Assembly: GCF_006007965.1 (NCBI RefSeq)
Contig: NZ_CP040748.1
Location: 1,178,001-1,242,000 of the forward strand
Source: Nocardioides jishulii
GTDB lineage: Bacteria > Actinomycetota > Actinomycetes > Propionibacteriales > Nocardioidaceae
Reading direction: 5' to 3'
DNA: 64,000 nt
Under the pieces are notes generated by a model that saw nothing but the letters and a program-made list of their open reading frames with translations, was not told where the DNA came from and made no database searches. The position numbers and the translations under genes were made by a program. Positions 36,923 to 46,114 of the stretch are shown in pieces (the first letter of the stretch is position 1; every line of letters begins with the position of its first letter).

Positions 36923-36956
36923 GTTTGCGCGTTTGCGCACTGCAAGAATATGCAGT
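36923..36956. promoter_or_regulatory. Operator-like palindrome with tandem octamers
   Basis: Two copies of GTTTGCGC (36923-36930 and 36931-36938) run directly into the perfect palindrome ACTGCAAGAATATGCAGT (36939-36956). The combination looks like a regulator-bound promoter, but no gene begins within the following 300 bp on either strand. Confidence 0.4.
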
Positions 36957-37163
36957 TGGGAAGTGCTTCCATCCGATCAGCCCGTGCTGCACACTCATGT
37001 CAGTGGCAGGAATCCTCGACCCAGGTTCTGACCACAGGGGTTGTTGCTGACCAACCCCGTTGCGGCCCGGCGGCCCACCCGCTGGGGGAGATCTCGGGAC
37101 TCCCCCAGTAGGAAGTGGCCCCGGGCCGCCCTCCATTTCGGGTGGCCGCAGCGCGGTCAATGC

Positions 37164-37226
37164 GGGCAGCTGGCAGCGGGCAGCGGGCAGCTGGCAGCGG
37201 GCAGCGGGCAGCTGGCAGCTGGCAGC
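37164..37226. repeat. 7-bp tandem repeat array
   Basis: Nine consecutive units of [G/T]GGCAGC, arranged as a 21-bp higher-order unit GGGCAGC-TGGCAGC-GGGCAGC, followed by degenerate AGGCAGGCAGCAGG. It is intergenic, 46 bp after the end of the minus-strand DUF4439 gene. Confidence 0.9.
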
Positions 37227-37272
37227 AGGCAGGCAGCAGGTGCCGTCGGTGGGCGGGCGTACGCCCGGCGCG

Positions 37273-37716
37273 TCAGTCCTGGAGCTCGGGAGCGCCGGGG
37301 AAGGCCGTCGGCGGGTTGCCCCAGCTCACCAGTGCCCCCGCCGACTCGGCGAGCGCCTCGATCGCCCAGGCGCGGAGCTCGGCGGTGCTGGCGGCGACCA
37401 GCGTGGCGTACCTCTGCAGACAGCGATCCTCCGTGCGGGCGCCCTCCTCGCGGACCACGACCGGATCGCCCAGGTCGTCGGGCAGGGCGTACGCCGCCGC
37501 GGCCGGCACCGGGGTCTCCCCGAGGCCGCGCAGGGTCACCGTGAGGAACTCGCGGCGCTCGCGGTGGCGCCGGTGACGAGCCACGAGGAGGAGGTGGAGT
37601 CCGGGGTCGGCGGTGGCCGAGAGGGCGCCTCCGAAGGCTCCGAGCAGCTGGACCGCGGCATGCTCGGCGGCCAAGGTGTCCTGGAGTGCCTCGACCTGGC
37701 TCGCGGAGGTGCTCAT
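37273..37716 (-). CDS. DUF4439 ferritin-like protein
   Basis: A 147-residue predicted four-helix ferritin-like protein. The first helix reads QDTLAAEHAAVQLLGAFGGAL, and the second has RHRRHRERREFLTVTL with the spacing of Glu/His ligands; two further helices cover DRCLQRYATLVAASTAELRAWAIEALAE. The family is found next to rimP in actinobacteria and its role is unknown. Its ATG overlaps the stop of the lipoprotein gene upstream (ATGA), so the two are translationally coupled. Confidence 0.85.
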   Translation of the reverse strand: MSTSASQVEALQDTLAAEHAAVQLLGAFGGALSATADPGLHLLLVARHRRHRERREFLTVTLRGLGETPVPAAAAYALPDDLGDPVVVREEGARTEDRCLQRYATLVAASTAELRAWAIEALAESAGALVSWGNPPTAFPGAPELQD

Positions 37717-38222
37717 GCGTCGTCTCCCTCGACGAGCGCCGGCAGGTGCATGCCGACGCCGGCTGCCATGGAGGCCAGCAACCGGGCCAGGGCGCCGGAC
37801 TCCGCGACGCCGGCCTCGGCGGTGAGCGTGGTGACGTGGGTCCGCTCGAGCGCCGCCAGGGACTTCACGCTGACGTCTGCACTGACGGTGGGGCTCGCGG
37901 TGGGGCTCGTGGCGGGGGAGGGCGTCGCCTCCACCTCGTCCGAGGGGCTGAGCACCGCGAGGTGGGCGCGGTGGCACTCCTCGAGGGCCGCCACGGCCGG
38001 GGACGGGTGGGCGAGGCCGACCGAGACGGTGAGCGCGACGAGCTCGCGCACCTGGGCCGTGACCGTCTCGACGCGGCGCAGGTCGGGGTCGACGCGGGGC
38101 GAGTCCGTCTCGTCGGAGGAGGGCACCGGGAGGAGGTCGCAGGCGCTGGTCGCGGCGGCCAACGTCAGCGCGCCACCCGCGGCGAGGACGCCGCGTCGCG
38201 TGAGACTGGTGGAAGAGCGCAT
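37713..38222 (-). CDS. Tat-type lipoprotein, partner of DUF4439 protein
   Basis: A 169-residue exported protein. The signal has SLTRRGVLAAGGALTLAAA, a twin-arginine-like start, and ends in a lipobox TSAC (Cys about residue 28), so it should be a membrane-anchored lipoprotein. The mature part is mostly helical with a Ser/Pro/Thr linker (ATPSPATSPTASPTVS) between two helical halves. I do not recognise a function. TAGGCT ends 6 nt before ATG 38222. It is divergent from rimP with 88 bp between starts. Confidence 0.8.
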   Translation of the reverse strand: MRSSTSLTRRGVLAAGGALTLAAATSACDLLPVPSSDETDSPRVDPDLRRVETVTAQVRELVALTVSVGLAHPSPAVAALEECHRAHLAVLSPSDEVEATPSPATSPTASPTVSADVSVKSLAALERTHVTTLTAEAGVAESGALARLLASMAAGVGMHLPALVEGDDA

Positions 38223-38310
38223 GGCGCGAGCCTAGAGGCCCGACCGCCAATGGCCCCCACGGGTCTGCAGCGATAGGGTGGCCGCGACAACAGAACAGGA
38301 GGTCCACCCA

Positions 38311-38802
38311 GTGAGCAACGCCAGGACAGACGCCACCAGGGAGCGGGTCGAGGCAGCATTGATCGAACCCCTCAGTGAGCTGGGATTGGACGTGGAGGCC
38401 GTCGAGCTCTCCGCGGCCGGCAAGCGCCGGGTCCTCCGGGTCGCCGTCGACAAGGACGGTGGCGTGACCCTCGACGACGTCGCTGAGGCGACGCGCGCCG
38501 TCGACGGCGTGCTGGAGGACTCCGACGTCATGGGCGAGATGCCCTACCTCCTCGAGGTGACGTCACGAGGAGTCGACCGTCCCCTCACGCTGCCGCGCCA
38601 CTGGCGCCGCAACGCCGGACGCCTGGTCAAGGTGGTCATGGTCGAGGGTGGCGAGGTGACCGGGCGGATCGGCGCCAGTGACGACGCGACCGTCACCCTC
38701 GAGGTGGACGGTCAGGACCACGAGGTGGTCTACACCGACGTCGCGAAGGCGCTGGTGCAGGTCGAGTTCAACCGCAGGACCAAGGACGAGGACGAGAACT
38801 GA
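38311..38802 (+). CDS. rimP: Ribosome maturation factor RimP
   Basis: RimP assists 30S assembly. The 163-residue protein shows [58 protein letters not shown] and a C-terminal SH3-like barrel. GTG 38311 has AGGAGGT upstream; TAGGGT at 38273 is a likely -10 box, giving a leader of about 30 nt, so this gene is not leaderless. nusA overlaps its stop (TGATG). Confidence 0.96.
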   Translation: MSNARTDATRERVEAALIEPLSELGLDVEAVELSAAGKRRVLRVAVDKDGGVTLDDVAEATRAVDGVLEDSDVMGEMPYLLEVTSRGVDRPLTLPRHWRRNAGRLVKVVMVEGGEVTGRIGASDDATVTLEVDGQDHEVVYTDVAKALVQVEFNRRTKDEDEN

Positions 38803-39779
38803 TGGACATCGACCTGAGCATCCTCCGGATGCTGGAGCGCGAGAAGGAGATCTCCTTCGACGTGCTCGTCGAGGCGATCGAGCAGGCCCTGCTGATGGCG
38901 TACCACAAGACGCCCGGCGCCCAGTCGCGTGCGCGCGTCGAGGTCAACCGCAAGAGCGGCCACGTCGCCGTCATGGTCCCCGAGCTGGACGACGACGGCA
39001 CCCAGATCGGGGAGTACGACGACACCCCCGACGGCTTCGGGCGGATCGCGGCCACGACGGCCAAGCAGGTCATGCTGCAGCGCCTGCGCGACGCCGAGGA
39101 CGAGCTGCGCTTCGGCGAGTTCTCCGGCAAGGAGGGCGACATCGTCTCGGGCGTGATCCAGCAGGGTCGCAACGCCGACGACGTGATGGTCGACCTGGGC
39201 AAGCTGGAGGGCGTGCTGCCCGTCAGCGAGCGCGTCCCCGGTGAGGACTACAGCCACGGCACGCGCATCAAGTGCCTGGTGGTCTCCGTCCGCAAGGGCA
39301 TGCGCGGGCCGCAGATCACCCTCTCCCGCACGCACCCGAGCCTGGTGAAGAAGCTCTTCGCCCTCGAGGTGCCGGAGATCGCCGACGGAACGGTCGAGAT
39401 CGCCGCCATCGCCCGCGAGGCCGGCCACCGGACGAAGATCGCCGTGCACTCCCGGGTCTCGGGCGTCAACGCCAAGGGCGCCTGCATCGGTCCGATGGGG
39501 TCGCGCGTGCGCAACGTCATGTCGGAGCTGAGCGGCGAGAAGATCGACATCGTGGACTTCTCCGAGGACCCGGCCGAGCTCGTCGCGCACGCGCTCTCGC
39601 CGGCGCGGGTGACGTCGGTCGAGATCCTCGACGCGGCAGCCAAGGCCTGTCGTGTCGTCGTGCCCGACTTCCAGCTCTCGCTGGCGATCGGCAAGGAGGG
39701 CCAGAACGCCCGCCTCGCTGCCCGCCTCACCGGTTGGCGCATCGACATCCGCTCCGACGAGGAGACCGACTCGCAGTGA
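38802..39779 (+). CDS. nusA: Transcription termination/antitermination protein NusA
   Basis: NusA binds RNA polymerase and modulates pausing and termination. The 325-residue protein has the N-terminal RNAP-binding domain, the S1 domain ([24 protein letters not shown], about residue 111 onward), KH1 ([30 protein letters not shown]) and KH2 ([23 protein letters not shown]). It lacks the C-terminal acidic repeats of the E. coli protein, as usual in this phylum. A strong hairpin follows the stop. Confidence 0.97.
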   Translation: MDIDLSILRMLEREKEISFDVLVEAIEQALLMAYHKTPGAQSRARVEVNRKSGHVAVMVPELDDDGTQIGEYDDTPDGFGRIAATTAKQVMLQRLRDAEDELRFGEFSGKEGDIVSGVIQQGRNADDVMVDLGKLEGVLPVSERVPGEDYSHGTRIKCLVVSVRKGMRGPQITLSRTHPSLVKKLFALEVPEIADGTVEIAAIAREAGHRTKIAVHSRVSGVNAKGACIGPMGSRVRNVMSELSGEKIDIVDFSEDPAELVAHALSPARVTSVEILDAAAKACRVVVPDFQLSLAIGKEGQNARLAARLTGWRIDIRSDEETDSQ

Positions 39780-39804
39780 CGCGCTGAACGGGACCGCACC
39801 ACGT

Positions 39805-39842
39805 CCGGGGCGCCCACCTCCTTCGGGAGGCGGGCGCCCCGG
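39805..39842 (+). terminator. Strong terminator between nusA and ylxR
   Basis: CCGGGGCGCCC-A-CCTCC, a TTCG tetraloop and GGAGG-C-GGGCGCCCCGG form a stem of about 16 pairs with one A-C mismatch. No T-run follows. It separates genes that are usually cotranscribed. Confidence 0.8.
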
Positions 39843-39934
39843 CGGCGTTCCCGAGGGGATGGGCGGGGCCCACGCGGGGGTGGTGCAGACAACCCAGTTC
39901 GGTTTCGTGGGCCCGACGCGGTAATGTGGCTCCG

Positions 39935-40237
39935 GTGGCTCGTGCAGCGATCAACCCGTACGTGGGTCCAGTCAGGACATGCGTCGGGTGTCGTCAGCGG
40001 GCCGCCAAGAGTGAGTTGTTGCGTGTGGTGGTCGGTCCCGGGTCCGACGGTCGACCGGCTGTCGTCCCCGATCCTGCCTCCACCGCACCTGGCCGTGGGG
40101 CGCACCTGCACCCGACAGTCGAGTGCTACGAGCTCGCCGTGCGCCGTCGGGCGTTCTCCCGGGCCCTCAGGGTCAAGGAAGGACTCCCAGCAGTTCCGGT
40201 GGGGGAGCACCTCACCACTCGTGCAACCGATCAGTAA
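39935..40237 (+). CDS. ylxR: YlxR family protein
   Basis: A 100-residue member of the YlxR family (RnpM), reported in Bacillus to bind the RNase P RNA. Characteristic VRTCVGCRQRAAKSELLRVV and GRGAHLHPTVECYELAVRRRAFSRAL are present. GTG 39935 is chosen because TAATGT ends 7 nt before it; GTG 39926 overlaps that box. It thus has its own promoter after the nusA terminator and reads into infB. Confidence 0.93.
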   Translation: MARAAINPYVGPVRTCVGCRQRAAKSELLRVVVGPGSDGRPAVVPDPASTAPGRGAHLHPTVECYELAVRRRAFSRALRVKEGLPAVPVGEHLTTRATDQ

Positions 40238-40369
40238 TCAACCGACCAGAAACTGGAGCAGCAGCTCATGAGCACTCGATGAGTACTTTCCGATGAGCCA
40301 GCACCACCACTAAACGGTCCGGGATCACCCCATTGACAGGGGCTCGGGCCAGAAGGAGCAACGTTCTAC

Positions 40370-43280
40370 GTGGCCAAGACCCGAGTCCACGAACTCGCCA
40401 AGGAGTTCGGAGTCGAGAGCAAGTTTGTTCTCGAGAAGTTGAAGGAGATGGGGGAGTTCGTCAAGTCGGCATCGTCGACCGTCGAGCCTCCCGTCGAGAT
40501 GCGTTTCAAGAAGCAGTTCGGCGCCGAGCTGCGCGCCGCTGGCGCCGCATCGCCCGCCGAGGCGGAGCAGAAGCCGGCCGCCAAGCCGTCCGCCCCAGGC
40601 CCCAGGCCCTCGGCCCCCAAGGCTGCTGAGCCTGCGCCGGCCGAGCCGGCCGCAGCCCCCAAGGCTGCTGAGCCTGCCGCCCCGGCAGCTCCCGCTGCTG
40701 AGCCTGCCGCTCCCGCGGCTCCGGCCGCTGAGCCGTCCGCACCGTCCGCTCCGCGTCCGGGCCCCAAGCCCGCGCCGAAGCCCGCCGCCAAGCCGGCTGC
40801 CGCCCAGGCTCCTGCCGAGGCTCCCGCCGAGGCAGCACCTGCCGCACCGGCGAAGCCGTCCGCCCCGGCCCCGAAGCCGAGTGGTGGCGCGCCGCGTCCG
40901 GGTGCCCCGAAGGCTCCCGCCCCGCGTCCCGTCGGCAAGCCGGGCGCCCCGCGTCCCGGCAACAACCCGTTCGCCCCGAGCCAGGGCATGGGACGCCGTT
41001 CGTCGGCGCCCGCCCCGGGCGGCAGCGACGAGAACCGTCCTCCGCGTCCCCCGTCCTCGCGTGACGGTGGCGCACCCGCGCCGCGTCCCGGCGGTGGCGG
41101 CGGCATGCCTCGCCCCAACCCGGCGATGATGCCGAAGTCCCCGGCTGCGTTCGGTCGTGGCCCCAGTGGTGCCCCCGCTCGCGGTGGTGCCCCCGGTCGC
41201 GGCGGCGCTCCGGGCCGTCCCGGTCCCGGTGGTCGTCCCGGCGGTCCCGGTGCTGGCGCTGGTGCCGGTCGTCCCGGTGGCGGTCCCGGTGGATTCGGTG
41301 GTGGCCCCGGCCGCCCCGGTGGCGGCGGCAACCGTCCCGGCCAGCGCGGCCAGACCCAGGGTGCCTTCGGTCGCCCCGGTGGTCCGTCGCGTCGCGGTCG
41401 CAAGTCGAAGCGGGCGCGTCGTCAGGAGTTCGAGGCCATGCAGGCCCCGACCATCGGCGGCGTGCGTGTCCGCAAGGGTGACGGCGAGACCATCCGCCTG
41501 GCCCGCGGCGCCTCGCTGACGGACTTCGCGGAGAAGATCAACGTCGACGCCGCTGCCCTCGTGCAGATGCTCTTCTCGCTCGGCGAGATGGTGACCGCCA
41601 CCCAGTCCGTGGGTGACGAGACCCTGGAGCTCCTCGGTGACGAGCTGAACTACAACGTCCAGGTCGTCTCGCCCCGAGGACGAGGACCGCGAGCTGCTCG
41701 AGTCGTTCGACCTCGAGTTCGGTGCCGACGAGGGCGACGAGAGCGACCTGGTCGTCCGTCCCCCGGTCGTCACGGTCATGGGTCACGTCGACCACGGAAA
41801 GACCAAGCTCCTCGACGCCCTGCGCAACGCCAACGTGGGCGCCAAGGAGGCCGGTGGCATCACGCAGCACATCGGTGCCTACCAGGTCGCCACCGAGGTC
41901 GACGGCACCGAGCGTCGCATCACCTTCATCGACACCCCGGGTCACGAGGCGTTCACCGCCATGCGTGCCCGTGGTGCCCAGGCCACCGACATCGCGATCC
42001 TCGTGGTGGCGGCGGACGACGGCGTCATGCCGCAGACGGTCGAGGCGCTCAACCACGCCAAGGCCGCCGGCGTGCCGATCGTGGTCGCGGTCAACAAGAT
42101 CGACAAGCCGGACGCCGACCCGACCAAGGTCCGTGGCCAGCTGACCGAGTACGGCCTGATCCCTGAGGAGTACGGCGGCGACGCGATGTTCGTCGACGTC
42201 TCGGCCAAGTCCGAGCTCAACCTCGACAAGCTGCTCGAGGCCGTGATCCTGACCGCGGACGCCTCGCTCGACCTGCGGGCCAACCCGACGCAGGACGCGC
42301 AGGGTCTCGTCGTGGAGGCGCACCTCGACCGCGGTCGCGGCCCGGTCGCCACGATCCTCGTCCAGCGTGGAACGCTCCACGTCGGCGACTCGATCGTCGC
42401 GGGCCCGGCCCACGGCCGTGTCCGGGCGATGCTCGACGAGTTCGGCAACGAGCTCACCGAGGCCACCCCGTCGCGTCCGGCGATGGTTCTGGGTCTGAGC
42501 GCCGTCCCCGGTGCCGGTCAGAACTTCATCGTGGTCGAGGACGACCGGATGGCTCGCCAGATCGCCGAGAAGCGCGAGGCGCGCGAGCGTGCGGCCATGC
42601 AGGCCAAGCGTCGCGTCCGTCGCACCCTCGAGGACTTCATGGCCTCCATGGAGAAGGGCGAGAGCCAGGAGCTCAACCTCATCCTCAAGGGCGACGTGTC
42701 CGGTTCGGTCGAGGCCCTCGAGGACTCGCTGGCCCAGATCGACGTCGGCGACGAGGTCACCCTCCGGGTCATCGACCGCGGCGTCGGTGCGATCACCGAG
42801 ACCAACGTCGACCTGGCTGCTGCCTCCGACGCGATCATCATCGGCTTCAACGTCCGCCCCCAGGGCAAGGCTGCCCAGATGGCCGACAAGGAAGGCGTGG
42901 AGATCCGGTACTACTCGGTCATCTACCAGGCGATCGAGGAGATCGAGGCTGCCCTCAAGGGCATGCTCAAGCCGGAGTACGAAGAGGTCACCCTGGGCCA
43001 GGCGGAGATCCGCGAGATCTTCCGCTCGTCCAAGACCGGCAACATCGCCGGTTGCATGGTCACCTCGGGCACGGTTCGCCGCAACGCCAAGGTCCGTGTG
43101 CTCCGCGACAACAACATCGTCGCGGACAACCTCGACCTGGCCTCGCTGCGCCGCGAGAAGGACGACGCTTCCGAGGTCCGCGAGGGCTTCGAGTGTGGTC
43201 TGGTGCTGAAGAACTTCCAGGACATCAAGATCGGCGATGTCGTGGAGTCCTTCGAGATGCGCGAGATCCCGCGCGCCTGA
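40370..43280 (+). CDS. infB: Translation initiation factor IF-2, reading frame broken by a 1-nt insertion
   Basis: IF-2 places initiator tRNA on the 30S subunit. Two frames together encode a full protein of about 969 residues. The first frame (from GTG 40370) carries an IF2N motif ([19 protein letters not shown]), a long Pro/Ala/Gly-rich linker and a second IF2N domain ending [11 protein letters not shown]. The second frame, from about 41676, continues with [15 protein letters not shown], the G1 motif [29 protein letters not shown] and domains II-IV. The break is a C4 run at 41672-41675 where three C would keep the frame. The gene is essential, so a sequence error is most likely. Confidence 0.95.
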
Positions 43281-43292
43281 CACACCCCCAGT

Positions 43293-43328
43293 GGAGTCGG
43301 CGCCCGCCTCACGGCTGGCGCCGACTCC
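43293..43328 (+). terminator. Terminator after infB
   Basis: GGAGTCGGCGCC (43293-43304) and GGCGCCGACTCC (43317-43328) form a perfect 12-bp stem with a 12-nt loop, followed by CATTTCC. It separates infB from rbfA. Confidence 0.8.
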
Positions 43329-43351
43329 CATTTCCACCGAGAGTAGGAACC

Positions 43352-43804
43352 ATGAGCAGCCCCCGAGTGCGCAAGATCGCCGACCGGATCCACGTGGTCG
43401 TGGCCGAGATGCTCGAGCGCCGGATCAAGGACCCGCGCCTGGGCTTCGTCACCGTGACGGACGTCCGCGTGACGGGCGACTCCCAGCACGCCAGCATCTT
43501 CTACACCGTCCTCGGCGAGGAGGACTCGTTGGCGGACACCGCCGCCGCACTCGAGTCGGCCAAGGGCCTCATTCGCTCCGAGGTCGGCAAGCAGCTCCAG
43601 ATGCGGACGGTCCCGACGTTGGAGTTCTTCCACGACGCCCTGCCCGAGACCGCACGCCAGCTCGACGAGGTCCTGGCCAAGGCGCGGCAGCAGGACGAGG
43701 CCGTGGCCGCCCAGCGCCTGAACGCCACGTACGCCTCCGAGGAGGACCCGTACAAGAAGCCGCGCGAGGTCGGCCAGGACGACGAGGCGGACGACGAGGA
43801 GTGA
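43352..43804 (+). CDS. rbfA: Ribosome-binding factor A
   Basis: RbfA is a cold-shock 30S maturation factor acting at 16S helix 1. The 150-residue protein has the KH-like core [34 protein letters not shown] and [23 protein letters not shown], with an acidic C-terminal tail. ATG 43352 has GTAGGAA upstream. The stop overlaps the truB GTG (GTGA). Confidence 0.96.
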   Translation: MSSPRVRKIADRIHVVVAEMLERRIKDPRLGFVTVTDVRVTGDSQHASIFYTVLGEEDSLADTAAALESAKGLIRSEVGKQLQMRTVPTLEFFHDALPETARQLDEVLAKARQQDEAVAAQRLNATYASEEDPYKKPREVGQDDEADDEE

Positions 43805-44679
43805 GCTCCTCGTCCCCGGTCTCCGGGCTCGTCGTCGTCGACAAGCCCGGGGGCATCACCTCCCACGGGGTGGTCTCCCGGGTGCGCCGTCTGGCGGGTA
43901 CCCGCAAGGTCGGCCACGCCGGCACGCTCGACCCGATGGCCACCGGCGTCCTCGTCCTGGGGACCAACCGGGCCACGCGCCTGCTGGGGCACCTGATGCT
44001 CACGCGCAAGGCGTACGACGCCACCATCGTGCTCGGGGTCTCCACGACCACTGACGACGCCGAGGGAGAAGTCACCGCGACCCGGTCGGCGGCCCACGTC
44101 GACGAGGCCCAGGTGCGCGAGGCGCTGAAGGCCTTCGTCGGTGACATCGAGCAGGTGCCCACGGCCGTCTCGGCCATCAAGGTCGACGGCAAGAGGGCCT
44201 ACGCGCGGGTCCGCGACGGTGAGGAGGTCGTGCTCAAGGCGCGCCCCGTCACCATCGACTCCATCGACGTGCACCGCGTGGAGACCGTCGGCGAGACGGT
44301 CGAGGTCGACGTCTCGGTCCGCTGCTCCAGCGGGACCTACATCCGTGCCATCGCCCGGGACCTCGGCGCCGCCCTGGACGTCGGGGGACACCTGGGCGCC
44401 CTGCGTCGCACCGCGGTGGGTGGCTTTGACCTCGCCCGCGCGCGGACGTTGGAGCAGCTCGAGGAGTCGTTCGAGGTGGTCCCGTTGGAGGACGCCGCCC
44501 GGGCCACCTTCCCCACGCTCGACCTGGACGCCGAGCAGGCCGCCGACGTGCGGTTCGGTCGCCGCCTCTCGGTCGAGGTGGAGGCGATCACGGCCGTCTT
44601 CTCACCCGAGGGCGAGTTCCTGGCTCTCTACGAGCCCGCCGGCGCGGTGGCCAAGCCGCTCGCCGTCTTCGTCCAGTGA
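43801..44679 (+). CDS. truB: tRNA pseudouridine(55) synthase
   Basis: TruB makes pseudouridine 55 in the T-loop of tRNAs. In 292 residues it has [21 protein letters not shown], the catalytic [16 protein letters not shown] (Asp about residue 45), [27 protein letters not shown] and [19 protein letters not shown]-terminal domain of about 60 residues resembles the actinobacterial TruB extension. The GTG start overlaps the rbfA stop. Confidence 0.97.
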   Translation: MSSSSPVSGLVVVDKPGGITSHGVVSRVRRLAGTRKVGHAGTLDPMATGVLVLGTNRATRLLGHLMLTRKAYDATIVLGVSTTTDDAEGEVTATRSAAHVDEAQVREALKAFVGDIEQVPTAVSAIKVDGKRAYARVRDGEEVVLKARPVTIDSIDVHRVETVGETVEVDVSVRCSSGTYIRAIARDLGAALDVGGHLGALRRTAVGGFDLARARTLEQLEESFEVVPLEDAARATFPTLDLDAEQAADVRFGRRLSVEVEAITAVFSPEGEFLALYEPAGAVAKPLAVFVQ

Positions 44680-44792
44680 TGCCACACGCCACCGATTCCT
44701 CCGGCGACCCGGCGGTTGCCGACGAGGGGTCGCGCAGGCCTGAGGAAGGGGCCGAGGTGCACGAGCACGACCGGAAGTGGCACAGTTCTCGC

Positions 44793-45728
44793 GTGCATGT
44801 CTGGCGTCAGTTCAACGAGGTTCCCAGCGACCTGGGCCCCACCGTGGTGAGCATCGGCAACTTCGACGGTGTCCATCGCGGCCACCAGCACGTCCTGCGT
44901 CAGGCGCGTACAGCGGCCGACGAGCTCGGGCTGGAGAAGGTCGTCGTGGTGACCTTCGACCCCCACCCGATCGCCGTGCTGCGCCCCGAGCACGCTCCGC
45001 CCACCTTGACCTCCATCGACACCCGGGTGGCACTGCTGGCCGAGCAGGGCGTCGACGCGGTGCTCGTGGTGCCCTTCGACCGCGAGATCGCCGCCTGGAG
45101 CCCCGACGAGTTCGTCGAGCGTGTCCTGGTGAGCTCGCTCGCCGCCAAGGCGGTCGTGGTCGGTGCCAACTTCCGCTACGGCAGCCGCGCCGCCGGTGAC
45201 GTCGCCACGCTGCGCGAGTCCGGCGTCGAGCACGGGTTCGGCGTGGACGGCGTCCCCCTCGACGGTGGACCGCAGGTGTGGTCGTCGACCTACGTCCGCC
45301 AGTGCCTCGCCACGGGCGACGTGGCCGGTGCCGCTGAGGCACTGGGGCGCGCTTTCACCGTGCGCGGTGAGGTGGTCCGCGGTGACCAGCGCGGACGTGA
45401 GCTGGGCTACCCGACGGCCAACGTGCCCACCCCGCACGCCGAGGCTGCTCCCGCCGACGGCGTCTACGCCGGTTGGCTGACCCGCCGCGACACCGGCGAG
45501 CGCTATCCCGCCGGCATCTCGGTGGGCACGAACCCCACGTTCTCCGGTGAGCGCGCGCGACGCGTGGAGTCGTACGTCCTCGACCGCGACGACCTCGAGC
45601 TGTACGGCGTGGAGGTGGAGGTCGCCTTCGTCGACCGGTTGCGCGGGATGGTCCGCTTCGACAGCGTCGAGACGTTGGTCGAGCAGATGCACGACGACGT
45701 GGAGCGGGCCCGCCAGCTGCTGGCCTGA
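44793..45728 (+). CDS. ribF: Bifunctional riboflavin kinase/FAD synthetase
   Basis: Converts riboflavin to FMN and FAD. The 311 residues have the N-terminal adenylyltransferase domain (VVSIGNFDGVHRGHQHVL with the HxGH-like loop, VVVTFDPHPIAVL, VVGANFRYG, STYVRQCL) and the C-terminal kinase domain (RGDQRGRELGYPTANV with the PTAN motif, GVYAGWL, VGTNPTF). GTG 44793 lies 6 nt after CACAGT in a GTGGCACAGT box and gives the normal length; a GTG at 44676 overlapping truB would add 39 residues with no family resemblance. Confidence 0.95.
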   Translation: MHVWRQFNEVPSDLGPTVVSIGNFDGVHRGHQHVLRQARTAADELGLEKVVVVTFDPHPIAVLRPEHAPPTLTSIDTRVALLAEQGVDAVLVVPFDREIAAWSPDEFVERVLVSSLAAKAVVVGANFRYGSRAAGDVATLRESGVEHGFGVDGVPLDGGPQVWSSTYVRQCLATGDVAGAAEALGRAFTVRGEVVRGDQRGRELGYPTANVPTPHAEAAPADGVYAGWLTRRDTGERYPAGISVGTNPTFSGERARRVESYVLDRDDLELYGVEVEVAFVDRLRGMVRFDSVETLVEQMHDDVERARQLLA

Positions 45729-45765
45729 CGTTCACCCCGGTCCCCACACGACCGGCACCACACGA

Positions 45766-45804
45766 ACGAGGGCCCCGCGACCATCACGGTAGCGGGGCCC
45801 TCGT
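45766..45804. terminator. Bidirectional terminator between ribF and ptsH
   Basis: ACGAGGGCCCCGC (45766-45778) and GCGGGGCCCTCGT (45792-45804) form a perfect 13-bp stem with a 13-nt loop between convergent genes, 38 nt after ribF and 15 nt before the ptsH stop. Confidence 0.85.
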
Positions 45805-45818
45805 CGTGCGTCGGGTCG

Positions 45819-46061
45819 TCAGGCGTCGAGGTCCTGGGCCAGCAGGTCGGCGATCTGGGCCACGGCGGCCTCGTCGCTGCCGGCGACCTCGACGCTGTCG
45901 CCGCACTTGGCGCCCAGCGTCATCAGCATCAGCGACGAGGAGGCGTCGACACCGTTGACGGTGACGTCCGAGCCGAGCGCCTCGGCCGCCTCGGCGACGA
46001 TCGCGGCAGGACGGGCGTGGAGGCCGACGGAGGATCCGATGGTCACGTTCTGGGTGGGCAT
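45819..46061 (-). CDS. ptsH: Phosphocarrier protein HPr
   Basis: HPr relays phosphate from Enzyme I to EIIA. The 80-residue protein has the active-site histidine in SSVGLHARPAA (His15) and a serine-rich DASSSLMLMTLGAKCGD around the regulatory Ser46 position. The ATG has AAGGAG 6 nt upstream. It is the last gene of the minus-strand fructose locus, after a 53-nt spacer from fruA that contains a G-rich motif on the plus strand. Confidence 0.96.
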   Translation of the reverse strand: MPTQNVTIGSSVGLHARPAAIVAEAAEALGSDVTVNGVDASSSLMLMTLGAKCGDSVEVAGSDEAAVAQIADLLAQDLDA

Positions 46062-46077
46062 GCGAGCTCCTTGAGGT

Positions 46078-46098
46078 GGGCGGGTGGTGACGGGTGGG
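46078..46098 (+). other. Possible G-quadruplex motif in fruA-ptsH spacer
   Basis: GGG-C-GGG-TGGTGAC-GGG-T-GGG has four runs of three G with loops of 1, 7 and 1 nt. The G-rich strand is the template strand for fruA-ptsH transcription. Confidence 0.35.
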
Positions 46099-46114
46099 CA
46101 GGTGGTGAGGGGTG

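Larger units (their letters stand above)
36888..37272. other. Non-coding stretch between proS and the DUF4439 pair
   Basis: About 385 bp without a convincing gene. Its left 70 bp are AT-richer than the surroundings and hold an operator-like palindrome (entry at 36923). Further inverted repeats are GGAAGTGCTTCC (36960-36971), GGGGTTG/CAACCCC (37037-37058) and GGGGGAG/CTCCCCC near 37085-37107. The right end is a 7-bp tandem repeat. The picture fits a decayed or deleted gene, or a small RNA, but neither can be shown. Confidence 0.5.

Noticed and set aside
36875..37111. Possible 78-codon gene after proS
   Set aside because: It starts with TTG inside a terminator hairpin, has no ribosome-binding site and shows no recognisable protein pattern.
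40560..41390. Repetitive DNA in infB, considered as a minisatellite or CRISPR-like array
   Set aside because: There are no regular repeat-spacer units; the repetition follows from Pro/Ala/Gly codons in the IF-2 linker.
41672..41675. Programmed +1 frameshift in infB as first explanation
   Set aside because: No stop codon or stimulator lies at the site, the gene is essential, and a similar homopolymer indel occurs in fruA; a sequence error is simpler.
40325..41779. Long minus-strand frame opposite infB with Gly/Arg/Thr-rich translation
   Set aside because: It mirrors the Pro/Ala/Gly-rich linker of IF-2 and has no independent start signals.
44676..44792. In-frame extension of ribF overlapping truB
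   Set aside because: The extra 39 residues do not resemble RibF, and a promoter box with leaderless spacing marks GTG 44793.
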